Below, one piece after another: positions 1-9,496 of a DNA stretch of 64,000 nt. This DNA comes from Aquirufa ecclesiirivi. Lineage in GTDB: Bacteria; Bacteroidota; Bacteroidia; Cytophagales; Spirosomataceae. The notes beneath the pieces were generated by a model. It saw only the letters and a list, made by a program, of their open reading frames with translations, made no database searches and was not told the DNA's origin. The stretch covers positions 702,417 to 766,416 of the forward strand of contig NZ_JAANOP010000001.1 of the NCBI RefSeq assembly GCF_011250515.1, given 5' to 3'. Position 1 is the first letter of the stretch. The number at the start of each line of letters is the position of its first letter. A program made the position numbers and the translations under genes.

Positions 1-3000
1 AAAAGGTTGATAATTTTCAAATTATATGGGTAATCTGACCAGAATTTATCTTGCAAAAGGCGGAAGGTCAACTGATCTTTAAATGGATTTGGATAAACTA
101 AGCAAAAACTAGCAGTAAGATTCTCTTGCGAAACTTGAAAACGAAACGTTGACTCGCTCATGTTATTGTTTACATCGAAACATTTTACCTCAATTTTGTA
201 TTCCCCAGGAGGTAGATTTTGTAACGGATATATCACTGTCCCTTCGTTGGATGAACCTGTTTTTGGTTTGAAATATTCCAGTAGTGGGACTTTTAGTGTG
301 TCGTTAACCAACAAATAACTAATTTCCCCATTGATTTTTTGCCATAAAAATCCCACATTATCTTTTAATTGAATTTCAACTTGGGGTTTTGAGCTAGTAG
401 CCTCAATATTGGGCTCGTTGGCCAAGCCAATTTGAATACTGGGTCCTTGTGTATCTACTATGGGCAGATTGCTGAATTTGAGATAGATGCTTTTAGCCCC
501 AGCCCAGACCTTTCCCGCTTTATCTTTGGCTAGTACTTTTAAAGTTATATTCTGTTGGTTATTAAAAGTTGGAGGAATACTTTTTGGAGAAAATGAGAGC
601 TTTCCATTCGAAATCTTGCTTGAAATTTTCCAAAATAATTCTCCATCCATTTCATAGGAATAAGCCGGAGATTTAGTCCCTAAGGTTTTTTGAGCACGCT
701 TTGGACCGAATAAATACAATTCTACTTCCTCTACATTGGCTGGTATGGGCAAGGTGACAAGAGTTTCAGATCCTACCAGAAGTGTATCTATTGGTAGGTT
801 GATGGGCTGATAGCTCCAAGGTAATGCCAGAGAAGGATCTCCTAGTAAACTGATATTTCGATTGATAACCCCTGCATGGCTTTGGTTTTTGGTATCTCGA
901 AACAAATCTCCCATTCGGTAATTGATATCATGGCTATTTGCTTGAATAAGTTGATAAAATGCTTGACCAAAGACATAATTGCTGCTTTGAAATACAGGTC
1001 TAGTGGTACTAATTAGACCAATGGCTCCACCTCGATCTGAAATGATGCTTAATTCGGCACCTGATAAAACATTGGGGTCATCAAATCTCCCAAATTGACA
1101 TGTGGCAGTCAGTACCCAGGGAAGATGTTGTGCATTAATCATTTTTTGAATATCCTCCGTAGTCCAAATTTTTTCATCTGCCCAAACTGTTTCTGCCCCA
1201 TGACCAATATAATGGATGAAATCTCCTTGTTTTTCCCAAGCCTTTTTTACCTGTAATTTAGTGGCTGACGAGGTATATACTCCGTTATTTACTGTCATGG
1301 GATATTGATCTAAGTAAATCTTTTGCTTCGGAAAAACGGGATTACTTTTGGCTAAACTTGAAGAAAAATCTTCTGCATCCTGAATATGTATATTGGAATC
1401 GCCATCATCAGCAATCCAAGCAAATTGAAAAAAGGAAACTCCAGCAGATTTTTGTTTTTCACTATAGTCAATGAGTTTATTGATCAAAACCATAGCTTCT
1501 TGAGGATTTCTAGCGGGTAATCTACCCACTCCAATAGTTAGACTTTCATTGATAGCAAAATCTCCTTCTGTCCATTCCCCTTGTCCGGGAGCCAGCAGCC
1601 CGTAGTAGTCGTCCGAAGCATAGCTCAGTAAAGGGTGGAATGATTCTCTACTTTCATACGTAGGAATATAACTTGCTTTTTCTGAGGCAGTGGCAATTGA
1701 ATTTTTGTTTTTATAATCGACAGAAGCATCCCCTAATAGTAGGACATACTTTAAAAGAGCGTCAGGTCTATTTTTTTGATCAAACAAATAATCACGGATA
1801 GCCGATACATCTTGTTTTCCACCGGAGTATTCATGGTAAATTAATTCGCTAGTAATGACGGTGGTTTTGATGTTGGCCTTGGCGTTTTTGTATTCAGCAA
1901 GTTTTTCTGCGGCAACTTGTAAAGCTGGACTAGTTACGATGATCAGTTCACTGGCTGGACCATGCTTAATGTCTTGATTTTCAATATGCTGAATAAAAGT
2001 GGGGGTATTTAGTTTACTAGGATCAAATAATAACATTTGACTTCCCGGTTTCGAAGTTATTTCCCCTTTGGCAGTTGAATTATTTAAACTAAGCCAATCT
2101 TGTTCCCCATTTTTAAACCAAATTTGGTGTTGCTTGCTTAGATTTTGGATGGAAATGCTAAAGGTAGAATCTTGTATATTGTTGAAGTAGTACAACGGAT
2201 TTTCATTGGCGGCATTCAGCAATCTGGGATAATTCAGGGAAAGGCTATTGAGGTAACCTGTACCTACAGAATTGGTGTAATTAATTTTCCAAGACCATTG
2301 GTTATTTTTAACGGTCGGAAAAAGCCAAACGGAGAATTCTTTGGTTTGGATTTTTTGATCATATCGATCTCCAGAAATACTTCCTAAGGTCCAAGGGGAT
2401 AGTGTATTGTTTTCTATTGTAAACGCAAAAGAACCTTCCTTTACCGAGCTTGAAGCTAATTGCCCGAACAGCTGAACCGCTTTTCCTTCTTTATAATCCT
2501 TGATGGGATATTGAATAATTTTTTCATTATTCCCATAAAAAGCATCTCCGAGCCATTGCCTTCCCGATTGAATAGCATTTGTCAAATCAGGTTGATAGTG
2601 AAAGTGTGACCAAGCATAATCGATATTGGGTTCTAGGCCTGCTTCCCAATTGATTTGTTTGATTCTGCTGCTTTTGGGGCTATCCCAACGGATAAAATAG
2701 AAAGCAGAGTCACTGTATGGATGGGTAGAAGTTTTCCATTTTTTCTGTTCATTATCCCAATTAGTCACGTGTGAGGACTCAGCGAAAAAGCAAATTTGTT
2801 CATTCTCATCCCAAATTCCATTTTCTTCTCCCAGAAATAAGCTAGCAATAGGTACTAAGTCATTTGTTCTAGGACTCGTATTCAGTTGGGGCAATACACC
2901 TCGTTGACCTTGGTAGACAACTACTTTTTGCGGATTGATGCGGCTAGGATCAATCTTATTTTTACGGAGCCATTCTTTATTTATTTGATAGACGCCCGTT

Positions 3001-3155
3001 TGGCTTATGGCAATTTTAGTCCAAGTTCCTTCTGATAAGACGGAATGAGTTTGTGATAAGCTAATGAAGGGGAAGAATAAAATATATATGAAACCCAAGA
3101 AAAAAAGTCCAGGATTAATCGGTGGATTGGTTTTCCAATAAGCTAACTTGGGCAT
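1..3155 (-). CDS. porU: T9SS sortase PorU, C25 gingipain-like (3' end beyond window)
   Basis: Surface sortase of the type IX secretion system, which removes C-terminal sorting domains and attaches cargo to the cell surface. The frame is open from an ATG at 3155 to the window edge (about 1,051 codons). Residues 13-32 form a Sec-type signal segment ending near ISLSQ. The C25-type catalytic pair is visible: His652 in IGHGAE and Cys686 in TATCQFG. The segment just before is SGGKQD..RDYLFDQ..LKYVLLLGDASVDYK, typical of PorU. The last visible residues (VYPNPFKDQLTF) look like the C-terminal beta domain, so few residues should be missing. The start codon lies inside the upstream sprT-like gene (41-bp overlap), which suggests translational coupling. 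No ATG lies further downstream before the signal peptide, which supports this start. Identification is by recognised motifs, not by a search. Confidence 0.9.
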   Translation of the reverse strand, partial: MPKLAYWKTNPPINPGLFFLGFIYILFFPFISLSQTHSVLSEGTWTKIAISQTGVYQINKEWLRKNKIDPSRINPQKVVVYQGQRGVLPQLNTSPRTNDLVPIASLFLGEENGIWDENEQICFFAESSHVTNWDNEQKKWKTSTHPYSDSAFYFIRWDSPKSSRIKQINWEAGLEPNIDYAWSHFHYQPDLTNAIQSGRQWLGDAFYGNNEKIIQYPIKDYKEGKAVQLFGQLASSSVKEGSFAFTIENNTLSPWTLGSISGDRYDQKIQTKEFSVWLFPTVKNNQWSWKINYTNSVGTGYLNSLSLNYPRLLNAANENPLYYFNNIQDSTFSISIQNLSKQHQIWFKNGEQDWLSLNNSTAKGEITSKPGSQMLLFDPSKLNTPTFIQHIENQDIKHGPASELIIVTSPALQVAAEKLAEYKNAKANIKTTVITSELIYHEYSGGKQDVSAIRDYLFDQKNRPDALLKYVLLLGDASVDYKNKNSIATASEKASYIPTYESRESFHPLLSYASDDYYGLLAPGQGEWTEGDFAINESLTIGVGRLPARNPQEAMVLINKLIDYSEKQKSAGVSFFQFAWIADDGDSNIHIQDAEDFSSSLAKSNPVFPKQKIYLDQYPMTVNNGVYTSSATKLQVKKAWEKQGDFIHYIGHGAETVWADEKIWTTEDIQKMINAQHLPWVLTATCQFGRFDDPNVLSGAELSIISDRGGAIGLISTTRPVFQSSNYVFGQAFYQLIQANSHDINYRMGDLFRDTKNQSHAGVINRNISLLGDPSLALPWSYQPINLPIDTLLVGSETLVTLPIPANVEEVELYLFGPKRAQKTLGTKSPAYSYEMDGELFWKISSKISNGKLSFSPKSIPPTFNNQQNITLKVLAKDKAGKVWAGAKSIYLKFSNLPIVDTQGPSIQIGLANEPNIEATSSKPQVEIQLKDNVGFLWQKINGEISYLLVNDTLKVPLLEYFKPKTGSSNEGTVIYPLQNLPPGEYKIEVKCFDVNNNMSESTFRFQVSQENLTASFCLVYPNPFKDQLTFRLLQDKFWSDYPYNLKIINL

Positions 3156-3738
3156 TTTTGGCTACTAAATAGAGTTTTCCGCTAATCTGTTCTTTGCAAA
3201 TGTAACGTGTTCTACGAAGTTTCCCTTTGACTAGGCGTAGGTTTTTTAGAAAAAACAATTGGTTCTCTGCTAATTCATGTAAACTAATCAGGGGTGTTTC
3301 TGGATCAAATGTTTTTAAAACCTCCACTAAGGGAGTATACATGGATGAAGAAGCCGTTGGGTTTTTCAGGTAGGTTTGTAATACCCTAACAAAGGGCTCT
3401 GGAAGCAATTCAGGATCAAGGATTGGTTCAAACAACTTGTAGAATTCCTGTTTCCATTCCTTGCCATGAGGAGAAACTTTATTTTTAAATGCTAAATAGG
3501 TTGTTAAATGGGCTACTTCATGAATGTAAGTAACCAAAAAAGCATAGGGATTTAGGTTGTGATTGACGGTAATCTGATGTCCTTTTTTGGGAGAAAAACG
3601 GTAGTCGCCTAATTTGGAACCCCGTTCTTTGCTGACGATAAAGTCAAAGGAGTAATCTTGCCAAAGCTGAAAACAATACTCAGCTACGCTGGCAGGGAAA
3701 TGATCGAAAAAGGATTGTATTCTTTTGCTTTTGACCAT
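3115..3738 (-). CDS. SprT-like zinc metalloprotein
   Basis: A 207-residue protein with a SprT-type zinc site: His73-Glu74-x2-His77 (HEVAH) followed by His91 in HGKEW, the spacing of SprT/Spartan-like domains. The C-terminus (about 120-207) is basic and lacks an obvious four-cysteine zinc ribbon; only one Cys (in RYICKEQ) is visible there. SprT-like domains are predicted metallopeptidases; the substrate is unknown. The gene lies head-to-tail with porU, whose start overlaps its last 41 bp, so the two are probably co-transcribed. A strong terminator for the preceding lipoprotein gene (3753-3779) lies just upstream. Confidence 0.8.
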   Translation of the reverse strand: MVKSKRIQSFFDHFPASVAEYCFQLWQDYSFDFIVSKERGSKLGDYRFSPKKGHQITVNHNLNPYAFLVTYIHEVAHLTTYLAFKNKVSPHGKEWKQEFYKLFEPILDPELLPEPFVRVLQTYLKNPTASSSMYTPLVEVLKTFDPETPLISLHELAENQLFFLKNLRLVKGKLRRTRYICKEQISGKLYLVAKNAQVSLLENQSTD

Positions 3739-3752
3739 TGGGAAAAGGGCAT

Positions 3753-3779
3753 AAAAAAAGTCCTTCGCAAGCGAAGGAC
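3753..3779 (-). terminator. Intrinsic terminator of the small lipoprotein gene
   Basis: On the minus strand a perfect 9-bp stem (GTCCTTCGC / GCGAAGGAC, 2-nt loop) is followed by seven T residues. It lies 22 bp after the stop of the Ala/Asp/Thr-rich lipoprotein gene and just before the sprT-like start. Confidence 0.9.
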
Positions 3780-3801
3780 CTTTCTCTCTTTTGCTTCGAA
3801 A

Positions 3802-3975
3802 TTATTTCGCAGCAGCAGTGTCAGCAGCAGCAGTGTCAGCAGCAGCAGTATCAACAGCAGCAGCAGCAGCAGTATCAACAGCTACAGTGTCAGCAGCAGC
3901 TTCAGTTTTTTTCTCACCACAAGATGCCAAAGTTACCATTGCAGCAACGAAAGCTAGAGCGAATACTTTTTTCAT
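3802..3975 (-). CDS. Small Ala/Asp/Thr-repeat lipoprotein
   Basis: A 57-residue protein starting MKKVFALAFVAAM with a lipobox LASC, so the mature lipoprotein begins at Cys18. The mature part is almost pure low complexity: GEKKTE, then repeats of D-T-A-A-A with V-D-T variants, ending AAAK. I start at the ATG at 3975; an upstream in-frame start at 4032 would put 19 non-signal residues before the signal peptide and lies in the promoter. Short Ala/Asp/Thr-rich lipoproteins are frequent in Bacteroidota and have no known function. The repeat is GCT-rich (CAG/AGC read on the plus strand) and so prone to slippage. A promoter (4002-4032) and a strong terminator (3753-3779) make it a single-gene transcript. 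Confidence 0.75.
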   Translation of the reverse strand: MKKVFALAFVAAMVTLASCGEKKTEAAADTVAVDTAAAAAVDTAAADTAAADTAAAK

Positions 3976-4001
3976 TTTTTTGATATTTAAGGTTTGAGCT
4001 A

Positions 4002-4032
4002 CAAAACTAATGGAATGATTTGTATCTACCAA
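4002..4032 (-). promoter_or_regulatory. Bacteroidota-type promoter of the small lipoprotein gene
   Basis: On the minus strand TAGTTTTG (4009-4002) matches the -7 consensus TAnnTTTG exactly, with TTGG, one mismatch from the -33 TTTG, 19 bp upstream. The predicted transcript begins about 20 nt before the ATG at 3975. Confidence 0.55.
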
Positions 4033-4173
4033 TTATTTTGACAAAAATTTTAAGAAATTTTTAAGTATTGGGATGCAAATATTTGAAAAATGCCCATTTA
4101 ATTCACAATAGGCCTGTTTTTGAATCTTAAGAATATTAAGTAAATCTTAAGTATTTGTAATAATGGAATGAAT

Positions 4174-4668
4174 TTAGCGAATTAAATCCTTGAAACGGTC
4201 GTAAAAACCACTGCTTTTGAAGGTAAAAGATTTGTGTAAAACATAGTTTGATACAAAACTAAAACCCATCCCATTGATGGTAGTCAGTACTTGAGTCAGG
4301 TTGATTTTTTTGACAGAATAGGGAATTTGCCAGTAAAAATCATGCATGATTATATTCAATCCACGGTAAGGTATCACGCTAAAAAACCACGTGACAAATC
4401 CTGAAAAAGAGGCTACCATCAAGAATTTGATCATTTCTCTTCTGGTTTGTTGCGACTGCCGAGCATTGAAGGCAAACAGTTTGGTTAAAATAAAACCGAC
4501 AACCAGAGAGATGTAGTAAGCAGGTAAAATGGACTCTTCGTAGGAAACTTTAAACCAATCTTTAATAAGTCCTCCTGACACCAGTTGAACGACAGCTCCA
4601 GTTCCTGCAATGAGGAAATAGGCGAATAGGTCTTTTTTATTAAATAGTTTAGAGTTCGATTTGCTCAA
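4174..4668 (-). CDS. GtrA family membrane protein
   Basis: A 164-residue protein with four predicted membrane helices (about residues 14-34, 45-65, 82-104, 125-147) and the GtrA-type pattern FLIAGTGAVVQL near the N-terminus and FVSNYVLHKSFTF near the C-terminus. GtrA-family proteins are thought to move lipid-linked sugars across the inner membrane. It begins 12 bp after nuoN ends and reads in the same direction, so it is likely the last gene of the nuoKLMN transcript. No glycosyltransferase partner is adjacent. Confidence 0.8.
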   Translation of the reverse strand: MSKSNSKLFNKKDLFAYFLIAGTGAVVQLVSGGLIKDWFKVSYEESILPAYYISLVVGFILTKLFAFNARQSQQTRREMIKFLMVASFSGFVTWFFSVIPYRGLNIIMHDFYWQIPYSVKKINLTQVLTTINGMGFSFVSNYVLHKSFTFKSSGFYDRFKDLIR

Positions 4669-4680
4669 AATGGCGGAAGG

Positions 4681-6078
4681 TTAGAATACACTTTTTACTA
4701 AGCTAGGGTAAACACCTAAGATGATGGTACCCAACGTACAAGCCCAAAGTGCCATTTTGAATAGTGCAGGAATTTCTATTTTTTCGATCTCGCCAGCTTT
4801 TAAGTAGACAGCGATAATGCCTTTGAAATAATAGTAAATACCTACAGCCGACATTAAGATGGCCAAAATAACGGGGTAGATGATATTTCTACTAAAGGTA
4901 TCTGAGAAGATAAAAAACTTACCCCAGAAACCAGCCGTTAATGGAATACCTGCCAAAGAAAGCATAGAAATCGTGAAGCAAAATGCTAAACCAGGGTTGT
5001 TTTTAGCTAAACCCTCAAATGAACTGAAGTTTTCTGGTTTTTCTACTCGCGCACTTTGGTATTCTGAAACTAAAATCAATACGGCAAATGCAACTACTGT
5101 GGCAAGGGTGTAGGATAGTGAGTAAAATAGGATACTAGAAGTGGTAGTAATTTGCTTGGAACTAACGGTTAACAAGAGATATCCTGCATGTGAAATACTT
5201 GAAAAGGCAAGCATTCTTTTGACACTTTGCTGGTAAACAGCTGAGATGTTTCCTACGACCAGGGTTAACATACTGATGAAGTAAACAGGCAGTACCCAAA
5301 CGGTATATAGGCTGCCAAAAATACCAGAAACCAAATGGAATAAGGCAGCAAAGCTAGCCGTTTTCACAATCGTTGACATAAACATGGTAAAGATGGTCGG
5401 GGCACCTTCATATACATCAGGAGTCCAAAAATGGAAAGGTGCAGCAGATACTTTAAATAATAATCCAACGATGACTAATAACACACCAATGAATAAGAAA
5501 CTTGGAATAGATTCAGGAGCGGTATTGGTAAGAATGGTTCCGATATTGGAAATGTAGAATGATCGAGTCGCACCATAAACGAGGGTTATACCAAAAAGTA
5601 AAATGCCTGTAGTGAAAGATCCCATTAGGAAGTACTTAATGGCCGCTTCATTGGATCTAAGATTTCTTTTATCACTACCCGTCAAAACGTACATTGCTAC
5701 CGATAAGATTTCCAATCCCACAAATAAAACAATCATGTGGTCAAATGAAACCATCAATATTGCTCCTACCACTGAAAATAGCATGATGGCATAATATTCT
5801 GCCGGATGTGTATGTTCATCATCTTGGCCAAATGCTTTGGAAAATGCCACGACAAAAAAGGCCGCTAATTGTAAGATGAGGCTAAAATTAATGGAGGTAT
5901 TGGTGGTACGGAACATATTTCCAAACCATAATAATTCATGATTCCAGTCGGAAACGGTCAAAGCCATGGACACCACTAAAAACAATAGGGTGATCAATTG
6001 TATTGTTTTTCTTGGGAACCAAAATCCTAAGAATAAATTACTAATGCCAAAAAGAGATAAAGCAATGATAGCCGTCAT
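4681..6078 (-). CDS. nuoN: NADH-quinone oxidoreductase subunit N
   Basis: A 465-residue antiporter-like subunit of the proton-pumping arm of complex I, with about 14 predicted membrane helices. The Proton_antipo_M core is recognisable: GLEILSVAMYVL, then SNEAAIKYFLMGSF, KVSAAPFHFWTPDVYEGAPT with the conserved Lys, and QQSVKRMLAFSSISHAGYLL. Length is normal for NuoN. It follows nuoM by 36 bp and precedes gtrA by 12 bp. Confidence 0.95.
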   Translation of the reverse strand: MTAIIALSLFGISNLFLGFWFPRKTIQLITLLFLVVSMALTVSDWNHELLWFGNMFRTTNTSINFSLILQLAAFFVVAFSKAFGQDDEHTHPAEYYAIMLFSVVGAILMVSFDHMIVLFVGLEILSVAMYVLTGSDKRNLRSNEAAIKYFLMGSFTTGILLFGITLVYGATRSFYISNIGTILTNTAPESIPSFLFIGVLLVIVGLLFKVSAAPFHFWTPDVYEGAPTIFTMFMSTIVKTASFAALFHLVSGIFGSLYTVWVLPVYFISMLTLVVGNISAVYQQSVKRMLAFSSISHAGYLLLTVSSKQITTTSSILFYSLSYTLATVVAFAVLILVSEYQSARVEKPENFSSFEGLAKNNPGLAFCFTISMLSLAGIPLTAGFWGKFFIFSDTFSRNIIYPVILAILMSAVGIYYYFKGIIAVYLKAGEIEKIEIPALFKMALWACTLGTIILGVYPSLVKSVF

Positions 6079-6114
6079 AATTGTATGCGATGCTGTTTAT
6101 ATATTTTGTGGTTT

Positions 6115-7563
6115 CTACTTTAACAAAGAAACCAAAGCCTGAACACCAGGTTCAGTGAAATTTAAAATCCATGTAGGGTAAACACCACCCGCTAAAACTA
6201 ATGCGCAAAGTGGAATTAATACCCATTTCTCGGCTGCACTTAAGTCTTCAAAGTCTTTAGTGATACGTGAAAAGTTGCCAAACATTGTTTTTTGAATCAG
6301 ACGTAAAGTATATACAGCACCTAAAATAATGGTGATACCTGCCACTATACCTAAAATCATGTCATAGTCAAAAACACTTTTTAATAGTAAAAACTCACCG
6401 ATGAATCCATTGGTTAAAGGCAAGGCTACTGAACCTAAACTTAAAATGACAAAAGCTACCGTTAACACGTAAGAGTATTGAGTAATACCCCCTAGCTGTG
6501 CTATTTCTCTCGATTTTGTTCTTCTTTCTATGATTTCAATGATGAAGAACAAGCCTACTATATTGATACCATGAGATAGCATTTGATATAAAGCTCCTTG
6601 GATACCTTCTAAGCTCTGGCTTAGAATACCTGCTGACATCAATCCAACGTGCGCAAAAGATGAATAGGCTAATAAGCGTTTTGCATCTTTTTGTTGAATG
6701 GCAATAATAGAACCGTAAATGATTCCTATAACCGATAAAATAACCGCCGTATTTCCCCAAGTAATGATTCCTAAAGGGAACATGGGTAATACCAAACGGA
6801 TTAGTCCATAAGTACCCATTTTCAACATAATCCCTGAAAGAAGCATCGTAGCTTGGGTTGGAGCTACCGTGTACGTATCTGGCTGCCAAGTGTGGAAAGG
6901 GAATATGGGCATTTTGATAGCAAAAGCAATAAAAAAGGCTAAGAATAAATTCCCTTGAATATGTTCTGGCAACATGATTGCCGTTTGGTATAAGGTTTCT
7001 ATATCCGATGAATGACTTCCTGGAGTAACTAAATACACATAAATTAAACCAATCAACAAGAATAAAGAACCAAATAAGGTATAAACAAAGAATTTGAACG
7101 TAATCGCATTTTTGTTTTCTCCTCCATAAATAGCTGCTAAGAAATAAATGGGTAGTAAAGAAGCTTCAAAGAAAAAGTAGAATAAAAAGGCATCTTTAGC
7201 AAGAAATGCTCCCATTAAGGCTGTTTGCATAGCGAGCATTAAACCTTGGTATTGGGAATTGTTGGCTTTATCCGAATTAGCGGTAGTGGCCACAATGAAG
7301 GGAACCATCAAGGCACATAGCGCTATTAGAATGCCATTTACCCCATCTACCCAAAGAGAAAATGAAATACCTGCCTCTTCAATCCATGGTTTGGTGAATA
7401 CTAAACCATTTTCAGCAGCAGCGGCATCTTTTAATACCAATAGGGTAGCAACTAATTCAATGATGGACGCTATCAAAGAGATCGCAAACGCCTGTTTAGG
7501 CTTTGCAACCAAAAGAATGGCGCCTATAACAAGTGGGAAAAAGAGTATAAATAGTAATGACAT
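6115..7563 (-). CDS. nuoM: NADH-quinone oxidoreductase subunit M
   Basis: A 482-residue NuoM with about 14 membrane helices. Family markers include FFFFEASLLPIYFLAAIYG with the conserved Glu in the proton channel, FAIKMPIFPFHTWQPDTYTVAPTQATMLLSGIMLKMGTYG, and QKDAKRLLAYSSFAHVG. It is one of the three antiporter-like subunits of complex I. It starts 22 bp after nuoL and is co-directional with nuoK, nuoL and nuoN. Confidence 0.96.
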   Translation of the reverse strand: MSLLFILFFPLVIGAILLVAKPKQAFAISLIASIIELVATLLVLKDAAAAENGLVFTKPWIEEAGISFSLWVDGVNGILIALCALMVPFIVATTANSDKANNSQYQGLMLAMQTALMGAFLAKDAFLFYFFFEASLLPIYFLAAIYGGENKNAITFKFFVYTLFGSLFLLIGLIYVYLVTPGSHSSDIETLYQTAIMLPEHIQGNLFLAFFIAFAIKMPIFPFHTWQPDTYTVAPTQATMLLSGIMLKMGTYGLIRLVLPMFPLGIITWGNTAVILSVIGIIYGSIIAIQQKDAKRLLAYSSFAHVGLMSAGILSQSLEGIQGALYQMLSHGINIVGLFFIIEIIERRTKSREIAQLGGITQYSYVLTVAFVILSLGSVALPLTNGFIGEFLLLKSVFDYDMILGIVAGITIILGAVYTLRLIQKTMFGNFSRITKDFEDLSAAEKWVLIPLCALVLAGGVYPTWILNFTEPGVQALVSLLK

Positions 7564-7585
7564 ACCTTATTATTTCAAAGATGAA

Positions 7586-9466
7586 TTATAATATTCGTGA
7601 ACGAAGTGTTAAAACTAAGATAAGCGCTATAGATACAACCATCATAAAAATATAGTAACCTACATTTCCAGTTTGAGCTTTTCTAATTTCATCTGAAGCC
7701 GTTTTAACTGTTTTTCCAACACCTTCCACAATTAAGTCAATCACCAAGAAATCAACCACTTGCGCAAAGAAGGTGGATAATACTTGGATCGGACGAACAA
7801 ATACGAAATCGTATAATTCATCAATATAGAACTTACGATAAATGAATTTTTGAATGCCTTGAATCGACTCATCATTTCCAGGAACCGCTTTTTGAATTCC
7901 GAAATAATAGATAGCAAAAATGGCGGGTAGGAATGCCGCTAATAAAGGAGCGCCCATTTCTAAACTGAAGAATGAAACCTCTCCAGCGGTGTGTGGCTCT
8001 GGTAAGATAGGGGCTAACCAATGCGCTAGGAACTCATTACCACCTGCAAAATGAGGCAGATTAATGAAACCTCCTCCTACAGAGAATACCGCTAAGATGA
8101 TCAAAGGGATCGTCATGCTCCAAGGTGATTCATGTAAATGATGAGCCTGCTTTTCTGTTCCTCTAAAATCACCCCAAAAAGTTAGAATGAATACGCGGAA
8201 CATGTAAAAGGAAGTCAAAGCCGAACCTAAAATAGCTAAACACCACATGGCAAAATCATGGTGGTATAATGCAGCTAAGATTTCATCCTTAGAAAAGAAT
8301 CCAGCAAAAGGGGGAATACCAGATATCGCAATAGTACCTAATAGGAAAGTCAAATAGGTAATGGGCATTTTACTTTTTAATCCTCCCATTTTACGAATGT
8401 CTTGTTCATCCGACATCGCATGGATAACCGATCCAGCTCCTAAGAACAACAAAGCTTTGAAAAAAGCGTGAGTCATTACATGGAAAAATGAAGCAGTGTA
8501 AGCAGATGCTCCTAGACCCATGAACATATATCCCAATTGAGAAACAGTTGAATAGGCCAATACTTTTTTGATGTCATTTTGGAAAAGACCAATGGCAGCA
8601 CCTAATAAAGCTGTCGCTAAGCCAATCCAACCGACAAAATGTAAAACTTCTGGGCTTAATTCAAATAAGGCATTAGCACGAATAACCATGTAAATACCTG
8701 CCGTAACCATGGTAGCAGCGTGTATCAATGCAGAAACCGGTGTTGGACCAGCCATGGCATCTGGTAACCAAGTAAATAAAGGTATTTGGGCAGATTTACC
8801 CATGGCACCAATGAATAGACAGAATGCGATAAGACCCATATTCCCTACTTCTGTGCCGTCTTTAATCGTTGAAAAAATCGTTTGATAATCCGTCGTTCCA
8901 AATTCTTGAATTAATAAGAAGATACCGACTAAGAAACCCAAATCACCTATACGGTTCATGATGAAGGCCTTTCTGGCGGCATCCCCATAACTGTTTTTCT
9001 GATTCCAGAATCCGATTAATAAATATGAACATAAACCAACCCCTTCCCATCCGATGAATAAGACGGTGAAGTTAGCTCCTAAAACCAAGATCAACATAAA
9101 GAAGATAAACAGGTTTAAGAAGGAGAAGAACTTGCCAAATCCTGCATCATGAGCCATGTAACCCATGGAATACAAGTGAATTAAGGTGCCTACTCCAGTA
9201 ATAACCAAAAGCATCATGATGGATAGGGCGTCGATCTGGAAAGCAAATGGAATGCTTAAATCTGCCACTTTGATCCAATCCGCTAATTGAATGATTTGTG
9301 TCTGACCGTCAAAATTTAAAAATAGTTGAAGGGAGATCACAAAGGCTACCAAAGGAGGGATGGTTCCCACGATTCCAGCGATTGATTTCGATAATTTCGG
9401 ATAAGCCAAACCATTGATGGCAAAACCAATCAGTGGTAAAAGAGGAATTAATAGAAGTAATGACAT
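7586..9466 (-). CDS. nuoL: NADH-quinone oxidoreductase subunit L
   Basis: A 626-residue NuoL, the distal antiporter-like subunit of complex I, of normal length. Visible family motifs are FIGWEGVGLCSYLLIGFW, KAFIMNRIGDLGFLVG, KSAQIPLFTWLPDAMAGPTPVSALIHAATMVTAG and QNDIKKVLAYSTVSQLGYMFMG. The C-terminus carries the extra amphipathic and terminal helix (YYIFMMVVSIALILVLTLR) typical of NuoL. It lies 30 bp after nuoK. Confidence 0.97.
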   Translation of the reverse strand: MSLLLLIPLLPLIGFAINGLAYPKLSKSIAGIVGTIPPLVAFVISLQLFLNFDGQTQIIQLADWIKVADLSIPFAFQIDALSIMMLLVITGVGTLIHLYSMGYMAHDAGFGKFFSFLNLFIFFMLILVLGANFTVLFIGWEGVGLCSYLLIGFWNQKNSYGDAARKAFIMNRIGDLGFLVGIFLLIQEFGTTDYQTIFSTIKDGTEVGNMGLIAFCLFIGAMGKSAQIPLFTWLPDAMAGPTPVSALIHAATMVTAGIYMVIRANALFELSPEVLHFVGWIGLATALLGAAIGLFQNDIKKVLAYSTVSQLGYMFMGLGASAYTASFFHVMTHAFFKALLFLGAGSVIHAMSDEQDIRKMGGLKSKMPITYLTFLLGTIAISGIPPFAGFFSKDEILAALYHHDFAMWCLAILGSALTSFYMFRVFILTFWGDFRGTEKQAHHLHESPWSMTIPLIILAVFSVGGGFINLPHFAGGNEFLAHWLAPILPEPHTAGEVSFFSLEMGAPLLAAFLPAIFAIYYFGIQKAVPGNDESIQGIQKFIYRKFYIDELYDFVFVRPIQVLSTFFAQVVDFLVIDLIVEGVGKTVKTASDEIRKAQTGNVGYYIFMMVVSIALILVLTLRSRIL

Positions 9467-9496
9467 AGTCGAATATGCGATGAAATTGTGCTGAAA

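Noticed and set aside
2145..2387. An 80-residue plus-strand frame inside porU
   Set aside because: The minus-strand PorU reading is continuous and motif-bearing across this stretch.
3738..3997. Gln-rich and Ala-rich open frames on the plus strand
   Set aside because: They are the complement of the GCT-rich repeat of the lipoprotein gene, which has a signal peptide, promoter and terminator on the minus strand.
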